A DNA stretch of 64,000 nt, from NCBI RefSeq assembly GCF_003336245.1, contig NZ_QPHM01000001.1, forward strand, positions 124,001-188,000, in the 5' to 3' direction. This document shows, in pieces, positions 49,837 through 58,977 of the stretch; position 1 is the stretch's first letter; every line of letters begins with the position of its first letter. Both the position numbers and the translations under genes were made by a program. The DNA comes from Haloplanus salinus. GTDB lineage: Archaea > Halobacteriota > Halobacteria > Halobacteriales > Haloferacaceae. The notes beneath the pieces were generated by a model. That model was not told the origin of the DNA. It did not search any database and saw only the letters and a list, made by a program, of their open reading frames with translations.

Positions 49837-50777
49837 ACGACGCGGTCACCTCCTTCGCCCCGCTCGAGGACGGAGAGGAACACGTTCGCGAGGACGACGG
49901 CGAACAGCAGGAGCAGCCAACTCATCGCGGTGGCCTCGCCCATCGAGAAGGAGTCGAACCCGAGCAGGTAGTTGTAGTACGTGCCAAGCTCCGACGAGGT
50001 GCCGGGACCGCCGCCGGTCATGACGAACATCTTGTCGAAGAACTTGAACGCGTCCATCGCTCGAAGCAGGATGGCGATGGCGACGACACCCTTCATCTGC
50101 GGGAGCGTGACGTGCCGGAAGGTGAACCAGCGGTCGGCACCGTCGATTCTCGCGGCCTCGTAGAGGTCCTCGCTGATCGAGAGTCGGCCCGTATAGAGGA
50201 TGAGAATCATGAACGGCGTCCACTGCCAGACATCGGCGATGAGAACGCTGTTCAGGGACATCGCCGTCGAGGACAGCCACGCTGGCTGTCCGACGCCGAG
50301 CGACGCGAGCAGGTAGTTGATCGGACCGAACGACTCCTGAAAGAGGAGGCGCCAGATGAGACCGGCGACGATGGGGGCCATCATCATCGGCAGCAAGAGG
50401 AGCGTAAACAGCACTGTCGTCACTCGGCCGCGCGTGTAGTTAGCCATGAACAACGCGATGGCGAACCCGAGCGTGAACTCGATGGTGACACCGAGGCCGA
50501 CGTAGTAGGCCGTGTTCCGAATCGAGGTCCAGAACCGGTCGCTCGTCAGGAGAGTCTCGTAGTTCTCCAGACCCACGAACGCACCGTTGCTCGTCGCGAT
50601 CGTAAGGTTCAGATCGGTGAAACTGGTCCATAGCGACCAAACCATCGGGAAGATCACCAGCGCGAGCAGGATGAGTAGCGCCGGAATCGCGAACCAGTAC
50701 TCAAGATGTTCGTTGCGGACGTAGCTACTGAAACCCGTTGAACGGTGTGTTTGCGTGTCGTCGGTAGATGAGGCCAT
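49833..50777 (-). CDS. Sugar-type ABC importer permease, MalF type
   Basis: The 314-residue protein has six membrane segments and the EAA loop YEAARIDGADRWFTFRHVTL near residue 215. It pairs with the MalG-type protein to form the CUT1 channel. The binding-protein gene lies 94 bases upstream. Confidence 0.92.
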   Translation of the reverse strand: MASSTDDTQTHRSTGFSSYVRNEHLEYWFAIPALLILLALVIFPMVWSLWTSFTDLNLTIATSNGAFVGLENYETLLTSDRFWTSIRNTAYYVGLGVTIEFTLGFAIALFMANYTRGRVTTVLFTLLLLPMMMAPIVAGLIWRLLFQESFGPINYLLASLGVGQPAWLSSTAMSLNSVLIADVWQWTPFMILILYTGRLSISEDLYEAARIDGADRWFTFRHVTLPQMKGVVAIAILLRAMDAFKFFDKMFVMTGGGPGTSSELGTYYNYLLGFDSFSMGEATAMSWLLLLFAVVLANVFLSVLERGEGGDRVV

Positions 50778-50871
50778 CCTTTATCTCCGTCGTCCGTGTC
50801 CCCCACCGAGCCCGGAGGGAACCGACTGCTCGACCGTCAGTGGCGGTGCGTGACGAACCTCGGCCATCTCC

Positions 50872-52374
50872 TCACTCCCAGATACCCGCGTTCTTCCAGG
50901 CGTCGATGACGTTGGAGTAGTACTCCTGTTGCTGTTCACGACCCAGGTCCTCGACGATGCTCTCCCACTCGGTTTCGACGTTCTCGAGGGTTTCCTCGAC
51001 ACCGGTCTCGCCGCTAACGAACCGTGAGATTTCGATGTCGAGGGCGTTGATGTAGTCCTGCGACCCGGGCCAGTACGGCACTGGGTACCCCTGTTCGAGC
51101 GTCGCCTCCACGGCCGAAGTGTACTGCTCCGCGCTCTCCATGCCGTTGAACGCCACGGACTCCCCCGGGGCGTCGCGGAGCGGGTTCGGCTGGGTGAACG
51201 CCTCCGGGTTGGAGAGCTGGGAGGTACGGAACGGGTCCTCGCCACAGCCGGGGTCGGAGACCATGTGGGTGCTGAACTTCGGCAGCGTGAACGTCTGTGC
51301 GAACCGGTAGGCGGCGAGTTTCTGCTCGTCGCTGGAGCCGGACGGGACGCCGAGGACGCGGCCGACCGGCATCGCGCTGGCGGCACGGCCGTCCTCCCAC
51401 CCCGGAACCGGCGCACCACCCCACTTGCCTGCGGTGGCCTCCGAGGCGGCGGCCTTCTTGGGCACGTCGGTCCACTGGACGACCATCGCCGCGTTGCCGC
51501 CGGTGAACGAGTCCCGAAGTTCTGGGTAGCCGTAACTCGCTGTGTCGTCGGGCGCGTACTGGATCGTCTCCCGCCACGATTCCAGGGCGCGTCGCCCCGC
51601 TTCGGTGTTGATCTGCGGGTTCATCTCCTCGTCGAAGTACTTCCCGCCCAGGCCGCCGAAGCGGGTGAGGAACCACCCGTAGGAGAATCCGCGCTTCCCG
51701 TAGGTCGCGACGCCGTGTTCGATGTCGTCGGTCTCCTCGGTGAAGTACCGCGCGACTTCGTTGAACTCCGCCCAGGTCTCGGGGACCTCGATATCGTGTT
51801 GTTCGAAGAGGTCCCGTCGGTACACGAGCATCAACACGTCGCCGTCGATAGGGAGCGCGTACGTGTTGCCGCCCCACTGGGTGTACATCTGCCGGAACGG
51901 TTTGAGCATGTCGTCGAACTGGGGATCCCAGCCGTCGATCCCCATCATGTCGTCCAGGGGCTGGAGGTGCCCGTTGGCGGCGAAGGTGCCGAGATACTGC
52001 GGGTAGAAACTCACGAGGTCGAACGCGCCGGAGTTGCTCGTGAACTCCGTCATCAACTTGGAGAACAGGTTCGTAAACCCGAAGCCGTTGATCTCACCGA
52101 GTTCGACACCCGTGTCCTCCTGGATGGCGTCGCTGAACCACTTGAAGGGGTTCGTGTTGTGTCCCTCGTCGATGGCGAGCGTGATAGACGCCCCGTCGAC
52201 CACTGCGTCGGGATCGTCCGGAATGCTCATGCTAGCGTCGCCACCACCGCCGCCGCCCCCGCCCCCGCCGACACAACCGGACAGGCCGGCCGCCGCCGCG
52301 ACGCTTGCTGCACTCATCCCGTGGACGAACCGGCGACGGCTGATTCCGTCGGCTTGTTTGAGAGAATCACTCAT
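50872..52374 (-). CDS. Sugar-type ABC importer substrate-binding lipoprotein
   Basis: The 500-residue extracellular solute-binding protein (family 1) has a Tat signal (SRRRFVHGM, Arg 13-15) and a lipobox (LSGC, Cys 34) followed by a ten-Gly linker. It presents a carbohydrate or related solute to the permeases; the sugar is unknown. I chose ATG 52374 because the TATA box lies 29-39 bases upstream and the Tat motif falls at the usual distance; a start at 52395 would overlap the TATA region. Confidence 0.92.
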   Translation of the reverse strand: MSDSLKQADGISRRRFVHGMSAASVAAAAGLSGCVGGGGGGGGGGDASMSIPDDPDAVVDGASITLAIDEGHNTNPFKWFSDAIQEDTGVELGEINGFGFTNLFSKLMTEFTSNSGAFDLVSFYPQYLGTFAANGHLQPLDDMMGIDGWDPQFDDMLKPFRQMYTQWGGNTYALPIDGDVLMLVYRRDLFEQHDIEVPETWAEFNEVARYFTEETDDIEHGVATYGKRGFSYGWFLTRFGGLGGKYFDEEMNPQINTEAGRRALESWRETIQYAPDDTASYGYPELRDSFTGGNAAMVVQWTDVPKKAAASEATAGKWGGAPVPGWEDGRAASAMPVGRVLGVPSGSSDEQKLAAYRFAQTFTLPKFSTHMVSDPGCGEDPFRTSQLSNPEAFTQPNPLRDAPGESVAFNGMESAEQYTSAVEATLEQGYPVPYWPGSQDYINALDIEISRFVSGETGVEETLENVETEWESIVEDLGREQQQEYYSNVIDAWKNAGIWE

Positions 52375-52402
52375 AACGTTCGTTGACGAATACAACGTAC
52401 AC

Positions 52403-52413
52403 TATTAAAAATT
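52403..52413 (-). promoter_or_regulatory. TATA box of the sugar ABC operon
   Basis: The coding strand carries AATTTTTAATA, 29-39 bases before the ATG at 52374, overlapping the end of the dehydrogenase remnant. The spacing gives a leaderless or very short-leader transcript. Confidence 0.55.
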
Positions 52414-52888
52414 AATGGTGATCGGTGAGGCGGGCGTCGCCCGGGTTGGGTGGATCCGACCAGTGCATGACGATGCCGGCCGTGACGTTGAGGTCCTGCC
52501 CGGTCATGCGCCGGCTCCGCTCGGAACACAGCACGAGTACGGCGTCGGCGACGTCCTCGGCGGTGACGAACTCGTCCATCGGCGAGGCCGACCGGAACTC
52601 GGCCTCGATGTCCTCGACGGGTCGACCCTGAGAAGCGGCCCGTCCCTCGATGACGGCGTCGAGTCGCGAGCCGGCGACGCTCCCCGGACGGACCGCGGTG
52701 ACGTTGACGTCGTCGTCGGCACCGTCGAGTTCGCGCTCCGCCTCGGCGAGCGCGTCGTCGTCGATATCGTTTACCGCGACGTCGACACCGGCCTCGACGA
52801 GCGATGCGGCGATCCGTCGACCGATGCCCCGACCGGCTCCCGTCACGACTCCCGACTCCCCGACGGTGGAGAGAGCCGTGGGTGACAT
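52412..52888 (-). pseudogene. Short-chain dehydrogenase remnant lacking its catalytic core
   Basis: The 158-residue frame begins like an SDR (SGVVTGAGRGIGRRIAASLV, the NAD(P)-binding TGxxxGIG). It then reads AVNDIDDDALAEAERELDGA and jumps directly to the late block VNVTAVRPGSVAGSRLDAVI and ERSRRMTGQDLNVTAG at the C-terminus. The middle of an SDR (NNAG, catalytic Ser and YxxxK, about 90-100 residues) is missing, while the frame stays open across the junction near 52710. An SDR this short without Tyr/Lys cannot be a normal dehydrogenase. It reads as a deletion pseudogene. Confidence 0.8.
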
Positions 52889-53031
52889 AGCGAGTGATAA
52901 CCGTCCGTTCACGCCGATGCGATTCAACCCCTGTTATGAGTATCGGTTACACCCCTGTCACGGGGCGTACCGACCGCGAGTGAGCGGCCGTCGCGCCGGC
53001 GGGGAGCCGAGAGCGACGAACGTCCCCGTCT

Positions 53032-53040
53032 TTCATTATG
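53032..53040 (+). promoter_or_regulatory. TATA-like box of the LLM oxidoreductase gene
   Basis: TTCATTATG lies 23-31 bases before the ATG at 53063, fitting a leaderless transcript. Confidence 0.45.
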
Positions 53041-53062
53041 GACGGGTCCGTTACTGGGGACG

Positions 53063-54064
53063 ATGCAGTTCGACTGGATGGTCCAATGTTATCCGGGGGC
53101 GGGCGTTCACCGCGACGCACCGTTACTGGAGGACCTCGACAGAGAAACGACGATGGCCGGCGTCGACGCCGTCGAGGCGGCCGGCCTCGAAGGGCTGTGG
53201 GCACCCGATCACTTCATGCTCGGGCCGAAACACCAGGAGTACGAGGTCTGGACGCTGCTGTCGGCGCTCGCCGAACGGACGGACGACATGGAACTCGGCC
53301 CGCTGGTCGGCTCGGTTACCTACCGCAACCCTGCCCTACTGGCGAAGATGGCCACGACCGTCGACATCCTCTCCGAAGGCAACCTCCGACTCGGCCTCGG
53401 CGCTGGCTGGCACGACGAGGAACACCACGCCTACAACTTCGACTATCCGGACATCGAGGACCGCATCGAGATGCTCGACGAGAGCATCCACGTGTTGAAG
53501 ACGATGTTCACCGATGCGGAGCCGACGTTTCACGGCGAGTACTACCGGGTCGAGAACGCCTACAACGAGCCCAAACCAGTGCAGGACCCCCATCCGCCCA
53601 TCGTCGTCGGCGGGGCCGGACCGAAACTGCTCCGCGTGGCTGCCCGCCACGCCGACGAGTGGAACGTCGAGATCAGCGGTCGGGCCCGAGGGCCGCCGAT
53701 CGATTTCAAAGTCGAGAAGTTCGACGAGTATCTCGAGGAGGCCGGCCGTGACCCCGAGGACGTCGAACGGTCGTGGCTCGCCCACATCCTCGTCAGGGAG
53801 GACGAGAGGGAGCTCCAACGGCTCTGTGACGAGATATTCCCGCTCCCGTGGGGCGAGGAGGGCGATATCGACGAGCATCTCTCGAACGCACAGGAGGCCA
53901 GGGAGAAAGGCGACTTCCTCATCGGCACGCCCGCCGAGGTGATCGAACAGATCGAGGCGATCCGCGAACTCGGATTCGAGAAGCTCCAGCTCATGTTCCT
54001 CGATTTCCCCGACACGCGCGGCATCGAACTGTTCGGCGACGAGGTCCGGCCGGCACTCCAGTGA
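53063..54064 (+). CDS. F420-type LLM-class flavin/deazaflavin oxidoreductase
   Basis: The 333-residue TIM-barrel protein follows the luciferase-like (LLM) family: GLEGLWAPDHFML, TYRNPALLAKMATTVDILSE, GNLRLGLGAGWHDEEHHAYN, DRIEMLDESIHVLKTMFTDA and PPIVVGGAGPKLLRVAARHA. In archaea and actinobacteria such proteins usually use coenzyme F420; the substrate is unknown. The start at 53063 has a TATA box at the leaderless distance. Confidence 0.88.
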   Translation: MQFDWMVQCYPGAGVHRDAPLLEDLDRETTMAGVDAVEAAGLEGLWAPDHFMLGPKHQEYEVWTLLSALAERTDDMELGPLVGSVTYRNPALLAKMATTVDILSEGNLRLGLGAGWHDEEHHAYNFDYPDIEDRIEMLDESIHVLKTMFTDAEPTFHGEYYRVENAYNEPKPVQDPHPPIVVGGAGPKLLRVAARHADEWNVEISGRARGPPIDFKVEKFDEYLEEAGRDPEDVERSWLAHILVREDERELQRLCDEIFPLPWGEEGDIDEHLSNAQEAREKGDFLIGTPAEVIEQIEAIRELGFEKLQLMFLDFPDTRGIELFGDEVRPALQ

Positions 54065-54147
54065 TCCGCTGACCGGGTGCGGTTCGTCGCCGACACCAGC
54101 CCCCGCTCGCCCGAAAGTCTATGTGCCGACCGACCGCTCACACGGGT

Positions 54148-54813
54148 ATGAGCGAGTGGATCGATCTCACACAGACGCTCGCGGAGGACAGCCCCACGCT
54201 TCCACCCCTGCACCCCAAACCGGAGTTTGAGGACTACGCCACCCTCGAAGAAGACGCCTACAACTCCACGCTCTTGCATCTCGAAACCCACTGCGGGACG
54301 CACATGGACGCGCCGACTCACTTCCTCTCGAAAGAGGAGTACCGCACCATCGACGAGATCGGCGTCGACGAGATGGTCACCGAGGGCGTGCTCTGTGACT
54401 TCTCCCACAAGGAGCCGGGGAGCGGTGTCTCCCGCGAGGAACTCGCCGAACAGGCCGAGCGGTACGATCTCTCCGCGGGCGACTACCTCATCTTCGACTG
54501 CGGCATGGAGCCGGCTGCCACCGACCGATACCTCCGGAACTTCGTCTACCCAGAGGCGAGCGCCGCCGAGTACATGGTCGAACGGGACATCGCGTGTTTT
54601 GCCATCGACGCGCTGTCGGCCGACATGCCGGGTGCCGAACTCGACGAACACCACGTCCACTACACGCTTCTCCCGGAGGACATCCTGATCATCGAGGGCG
54701 TGGCCAACCTCGGGGCGGTGAGCGCCGGCCGGTACGACGTCATTGCGACGCCGATTCCCTACGAGAACCGCGACGGGTCACAGATCCGACTGCTGGTCCG
54801 ACCGCAGGACTGA
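54148..54813 (+). CDS. Cyclase-family metal hydrolase (kynurenine formamidase-like)
   Basis: The 221-residue protein has the cyclase family zinc motif HxGTHxDxPxHF as ETHCGTHMDAPTHFLSKEEY. FAIDALSADMPGAELDEHHVHYTL and EGVANLGAV follow, as in KynB-like hydrolases. Family members hydrolyse formamides or lactone-like bonds. ATG 54148 (MSEWIDLTQTLAEDSP) is preferred; GTCTATGTG about 28 bases upstream can serve as TATA box. Confidence 0.85.
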   Translation: MSEWIDLTQTLAEDSPTLPPLHPKPEFEDYATLEEDAYNSTLLHLETHCGTHMDAPTHFLSKEEYRTIDEIGVDEMVTEGVLCDFSHKEPGSGVSREELAEQAERYDLSAGDYLIFDCGMEPAATDRYLRNFVYPEASAAEYMVERDIACFAIDALSADMPGAELDEHHVHYTLLPEDILIIEGVANLGAVSAGRYDVIATPIPYENRDGSQIRLLVRPQD

Positions 54814-55074
54814 GGGCTACCTCCGGCGGGAACTGTCCTCGGCGACCACCGGTCGTCACCGTGAGTGCAGGGGAGTAGCCGCAGCGTCGGCGGCGTCGGT
54901 CACGGCCTTGGCACGGGGCCAGCCGCCTCTCGGCGTCGATGCCGGATCGTCGTCGTCGGTGACGCCCACGCAACTCGCGCCTTCGGGCCCCGCGTGACCC
55001 GGCTTCGGTATCGCGGCGAACGGTGTACGCGTGCGGCGAGCGACGCGCGCCGGACGTCGGGAGACGACACGGAG
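54814..55074 (+). other. 261-base gap between cyclase and Bax1 genes
   Basis: The cyclase and Bax1 genes converge here. No frame gives a recognisable protein, no T-tract or strong hairpin stands out, and the GC content is as high as in coding DNA. It may hold decayed sequence, but I cannot name a parent. Confidence 0.3.
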
Positions 55075-56577
55075 TCAGCTTTTCTCGCGGACCGTCCCGC
55101 CGCTCAGCCCCGCCCACTCGACGCGGAGGCCGAGCGCGGAGAGGACGGCGCTGGCGTCGTCGATGCCGTACCCGTCGAGAATCGCTTCGGCGTCGGCGAG
55201 CGACTGCCCGGGCTCGATCCGATCCCGCAACGCGTCGAGGACGGCGGGACGGACGAGCGTCCGGCCGACGCGTTCGTGTTCGGGAAAGGCGACCGAATCG
55301 AGGGCATCGGCGCTCACGCCGTGGTCGGCGGCGAGTTCGTCGAGACCGACGGCGTCCGCCGCGGGTCGGAGTTCGTCCGGCAGGTCGGCACGCGTCTCGG
55401 CGACCAACTCGTCCTCGTAGCGGCGGAGGGCGTCGACCACGTCCTTCACGCGCACCGACCCCGAGTAGGGGATGGCGCGACCGTCACGGGCCTCGATCTC
55501 CTCGCCGACGCCCAGGCTCTCGTCGACGGCGACGAGCAACTCGACGTCCTCGAGGTCGGCGAGCTGGCTGAGCTTCTTTTCGACGTACTCCGGCGTCCAG
55601 AAGCCCATGATCTCGAAGAAGACGGTGCAGTCGGCGAAGCGGTATTCGAAGGCGAAGTCGGGTATCATCACGCGCGCGCCCGAAGCGAGGGGTTCGGGCT
55701 CGCGAACGAGGTCCCAGTCGAGATCCAAGGAACCGAAGCGGGCGGCGAAGTCGGCCTCGACGCCGCTGTCGTAAGTGGGTTCGGCGATCGGTTCGACCCC
55801 CGGTACCGACACGTCGGCGTCGGTGAGGACGAGTTCACGCTCGGTCCCGCGGTCGTCGACGGTGGCTTCGAGGCGCCACTCCGAACCCTTCGCGACCGAG
55901 CGGAGCAGACGGGCGAAGGCGGTGCCGTAGCGGCGGGTACGCCGGAAGAGGTGGTCCGGCCCGGTGACGACCACCTCGCGCCCGTCGTCGGTCCGGCGTA
56001 CCTCGTACATGAGGCCGAGGCGTTTGACCGCCGATATCAGGGCCTTCGGGTCCGAACTCCGAACCCGTACCTCGACGGCATCGAAGAGCGCGGTCCCCGC
56101 GAGCGACAGGTCGTACTGGTCGAGAAGCGAATCCGGATCCCACCGCGGGTCGAAGTCGACGAGTACCTGCCGTGGGTCGCGGTCGGCGTACAGCGAGTCG
56201 GCGAGTTCCCGGCTTCCCACGCCGAGTCGATCGGCGGCGCGGGCGAGCGCCCGGTCACGATCCGCCTCGGTCACCACGCCAACGGCCTCGCCGGCTTCGA
56301 ACGCGGTACGGCGGGCGCGCTCCGGCGGCACTGCCGCCCGCGTCTCGAAGGTCGCGTCGCGTTCACAGAGCGCCGCGAACCCGCGGACGAGTTTGAAGTG
56401 GTCGGCCTCGGGCTCCAACTCCGAGAGTGTCGCCTCCAGTTCGGCCCGCGGCCGGTCGACGTGGGCCTCGAAGGTGCCGAGCACGCGCGCGGCGAGCGGG
56501 CGGTGGCTCCGGTCCGTGAACTGCGGGTGGTAGCCACCGCCCGCCCGCGACACCCGGAGGAGGTCCTTCGTGAGCAC
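55075..56577 (-). CDS. bax1: Bax1-type nuclease (DUF790), XPB partner
   Basis: The 500-residue protein begins MLTKDLLRVSRAGGGYHPQF and matches the archaeal Bax1/DUF790 family. Late in the protein is a PD-(D/E)xK-like nuclease region: MIPDFAFEYRFADCTVFFEI, GFWTPEYVEKKLSQLADLED, VELLVAVDESL. Bax1 binds the XPB helicase and cuts DNA at bubbles or junctions in archaeal excision repair. The XPB gene lies 2.4 kb upstream on the same strand, separated by three other genes, whereas XPB and Bax1 are often adjacent. Confidence 0.88.
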   Translation of the reverse strand: MLTKDLLRVSRAGGGYHPQFTDRSHRPLAARVLGTFEAHVDRPRAELEATLSELEPEADHFKLVRGFAALCERDATFETRAAVPPERARRTAFEAGEAVGVVTEADRDRALARAADRLGVGSRELADSLYADRDPRQVLVDFDPRWDPDSLLDQYDLSLAGTALFDAVEVRVRSSDPKALISAVKRLGLMYEVRRTDDGREVVVTGPDHLFRRTRRYGTAFARLLRSVAKGSEWRLEATVDDRGTERELVLTDADVSVPGVEPIAEPTYDSGVEADFAARFGSLDLDWDLVREPEPLASGARVMIPDFAFEYRFADCTVFFEIMGFWTPEYVEKKLSQLADLEDVELLVAVDESLGVGEEIEARDGRAIPYSGSVRVKDVVDALRRYEDELVAETRADLPDELRPAADAVGLDELAADHGVSADALDSVAFPEHERVGRTLVRPAVLDALRDRIEPGQSLADAEAILDGYGIDDASAVLSALGLRVEWAGLSGGTVREKS

Positions 56578-56732
56578 GGTCGGGTGTGGGGGCGACGCGC
56601 CTAAAGCCGCTCGGGAAACGGTCGGAGGGGCGAAACGCCACGAGTGGGACGGGCACCGACGGCGCCGGATCGACCCGCTCGCCCCCGGCGCGGTGGGAAA
56701 CGCTCTTGTCCGTCGCGGGGGAGCCGTCGGGT

Positions 56733-57113
56733 ATGAAGCGTCGTCGTCTCCTCGCGCTCACCGTGGCCCTCCTCGGCGGCTGTTCGGACCTTCCCGGCGC
56801 GACCGGCCCGCGCACCCCGCCGACGCCGAGTGAGCCGACCGCCGCGCCGACCCGGTCCCTTCGGGTGACGGACCTCGGCGTCGAGGAGGCCGACGGCGGC
56901 CACCTCCGCGTCATCGCCACGGTCCGCAACGGAACGGACGCCCAGCGGACGCGGACGCTCCGCATCCGGGTTAGGGCCGGCGAGGCCCGGACCGAACGGC
57001 GACGGGACGTGGCCGTCGCCGGCGGCGCCCAACGGGACATCGTCTTCGACTTTATCGACGTGCAGTACGGGGACTTCTCGGGGAACGGCTCGCTAAACTC
57101 GGGGTGGGTGTAG
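56733..57113 (+). CDS. Small lipoprotein
   Basis: The 126-residue protein has a short basic N-terminus, a hydrophobic stretch and a lipobox (LLALTVALLGGCSD). A Pro/Thr linker precedes a beta-rich domain (LRVTDLGVEEADGGHLRVIA) resembling the FxLyD/immunoglobulin-like modules of secreted haloarchaeal lipoproteins. No function can be assigned. It is inserted on the opposite strand between Bax1 and the DUF3006-like gene. Confidence 0.7.
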   Translation: MKRRRLLALTVALLGGCSDLPGATGPRTPPTPSEPTAAPTRSLRVTDLGVEEADGGHLRVIATVRNGTDAQRTRTLRIRVRAGEARTERRRDVAVAGGAQRDIVFDFIDVQYGDFSGNGSLNSGWV

Positions 57114-57187
57114 GGGCGCCCGCGGCTACGACTCGTAGGGGTCATCGTAACTGTCCGGAGGTTCTCGCCGGCCGGTCCGGGGAGAAC

Positions 57188-57505
57188 CTACGACGACTTC
57201 CGATGATCCCGATCACCGTCCGACGGCGGCCGTTCGGCTAGCCGATCGAACCGCTCCTGGGCCCGGTCGGCTCGGTCGGCCGTCCGTTCGGCGTCGTACT
57301 CGCTCCCGACCAGCGATCCATCGCGGACCGTGACCCGCAGGACCGCGTCGGCGCGTCGTGCTGCCTCGGGTAAGGCCGAGGCGTCGAGCACCGCGTCCCC
57401 GACCGCCTCGCCGTCGTCCTCGAAGAAGACGGTCGCGACGCCGTCCTCGACTGAATCGACGACCGCCGTGTAACAGCCGTCCGCCAGCGCGTCGATATCG
57501 GTCAT
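57188..57505 (-). CDS. DUF3006-like small protein coupled to the metallo-hydrolase
   Basis: The 105-residue acidic protein (MTDIDALADGCYTAVVDSVE, GVATVFFEDDG) looks like a DUF3006 domain, a small beta fold commonly encoded next to ComEC/Rec2-type metallo-hydrolases. Its start overlaps the stop of that gene by 4 bases, matching that association. The tail is highly charged and probably disordered. Confidence 0.75.
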   Translation of the reverse strand: MTDIDALADGCYTAVVDSVEDGVATVFFEDDGEAVGDAVLDASALPEAARRADAVLRVTVRDGSLVGSEYDAERTADRADRAQERFDRLAERPPSDGDRDHRKSS

Positions 57506-58914
57506 GGGTACGTCTCCCGAAGGACGGGGTCACCGTCACTGTTGCGGACGATCACCGTGTCGCCGTCGTTGTTCCAGACGGCCGCCCCCGACCCCCAGTA
57601 CAGGTCGGCGTCGGTGTCGGTTCCGGTGCCCGTCCGGAGCGTCACCGTCGCGCCGGCGTCGAGGACGTACCCGTCGGGGACGGTGTACGTCCGGCCGGCC
57701 GCGTCCGTGACCGTCCACCCGGAGAGATCCAGGGGTTCGTCGCCCGCGTTCTCGAAGACGACGTACTCGCCGTCGAGGCGGTCCCGGTCGGGACCGTCGG
57801 GATCGGGGTTGACCTCCGAGACGACCACCCGGCCGGTCGGGGTGCCGCCGTCGGTCGCCGTCGGCGCCGCCGTCCGGACCGTCACCTCGCCGCCGTCGAG
57901 GCGAGCGCGGTCGGCGACCGGGGTCTGGTTCCCGGGGTCGATACCGTCGGCGTCGCGGAGGGCGAGCGGATCGGTGGGTGCCGCCGCCTGCGTCCGAACG
58001 GTGATCCCGTTCCCGTCGCTGACGAAGACGACGTCGCCGTGAGTCGCCGTCCAGTATGTCGGCAGCGAGCGGTCGGCGAACCGGCCGAGTACCGCCTCTG
58101 TCGGGTGGCCGTACCGGGAGTCGTAGGCGCTCGACACGACGACGGCGTTCGGCCGGACCGCATCGAGCAGGACGTCGCTGGAGGAACTCGACGAGCCGTG
58201 GTGGCCGGCCTTCAGGACGGTCGACCGGAGTCGGTCGCCGTACCGATCGACGAGGTAGGCCTCCTGATCGTCCTCGGCGTCGCCGGTGAGGAGGACCCTC
58301 GTCTCGCCGTGTGTGAGTTCGAGGACGATGCTGTTCTCGTTGCGGGCGCCGTCTTCGAGGTAGGGATCGGGGGGACCGAGCACCGCCACGTCGACCCCCT
58401 CGAACCGAACCGCGTCGCCCTCGCGGGTCTCGTACAGCGTCACGCCGTGTTCGTCGACGGCGTCGAGGTAGCGACCGTACGTCCGGGTGCTCGCCGCGAT
58501 TCCCGGGTCGTAGACGGCGCCGACGCCGTCGGCCTCACGCTCGTAGTAGTCGATAATGGCCGCGTTGCCGCCGATGTGGTCCGCGTCGTTGTGCGAGACG
58601 ACGAGGTGATCGATGCGGTCGATCCCCCGGCGCTCCAGATACGTCAGCACGTACGCGCCGTCGTCGTTGTAGTGACCCGTGTCGATCAGCATCGTCTCGC
58701 CGGTCGGCCCGACGACGAGCGTGCTCACCGACTGTCCGACGTTGATGAAGTGGACTTCGAGCGTCCCGTCGGCGTCCGGGGCCGTCGGCATCGCCGTTGC
58801 CGTCGGCGTCGAAGTGTCATCGGGGTCGCCGGTCGGCCCGGCGCCGCCACCACATCCAGCGAGGACGAGGACGAGGACGAGGGCGACGAGGACGGTGCGG
58901 GCCGTTCGCGACAT
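57502..58914 (-). CDS. ComEC-like metallo-beta-lactamase-fold lipoprotein with lamin-tail domain
   Basis: The 470-residue protein has a lipobox (LVLAGC, Cys 21) and a metallo-beta-lactamase domain of the ComEC/Rec2 type: VHFINVGQSVSTLV, LIDTGHY, VVSHNDADHIGG, LLTGDAE and LKAGHHGSSSSS. A C-terminal lamin-tail (LTD) domain follows (VVVSEVNPDPDGPDRDRLDG, GWTVTDAAG). It lacks the membrane competence domain of true ComEC. An anchored extracellular nuclease or phosphodiesterase is likely. It forms an operon with the DUF3006-like gene. Confidence 0.85.
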   Translation of the reverse strand: MSRTARTVLVALVLVLVLAGCGGGAGPTGDPDDTSTPTATAMPTAPDADGTLEVHFINVGQSVSTLVVGPTGETMLIDTGHYNDDGAYVLTYLERRGIDRIDHLVVSHNDADHIGGNAAIIDYYEREADGVGAVYDPGIAASTRTYGRYLDAVDEHGVTLYETREGDAVRFEGVDVAVLGPPDPYLEDGARNENSIVLELTHGETRVLLTGDAEDDQEAYLVDRYGDRLRSTVLKAGHHGSSSSSSDVLLDAVRPNAVVVSSAYDSRYGHPTEAVLGRFADRSLPTYWTATHGDVVFVSDGNGITVRTQAAAPTDPLALRDADGIDPGNQTPVADRARLDGGEVTVRTAAPTATDGGTPTGRVVVSEVNPDPDGPDRDRLDGEYVVFENAGDEPLDLSGWTVTDAAGRTYTVPDGYVLDAGATVTLRTGTGTDTDADLYWGSGAAVWNNDGDTVIVRNSDGDPVLRETYP

Positions 58915-58977
58915 AGTGTGGGTACGGCTCGTCGGAGTAAAGATGATTCGACCGGCAGCACGGCGCGGCCGGCGGTC

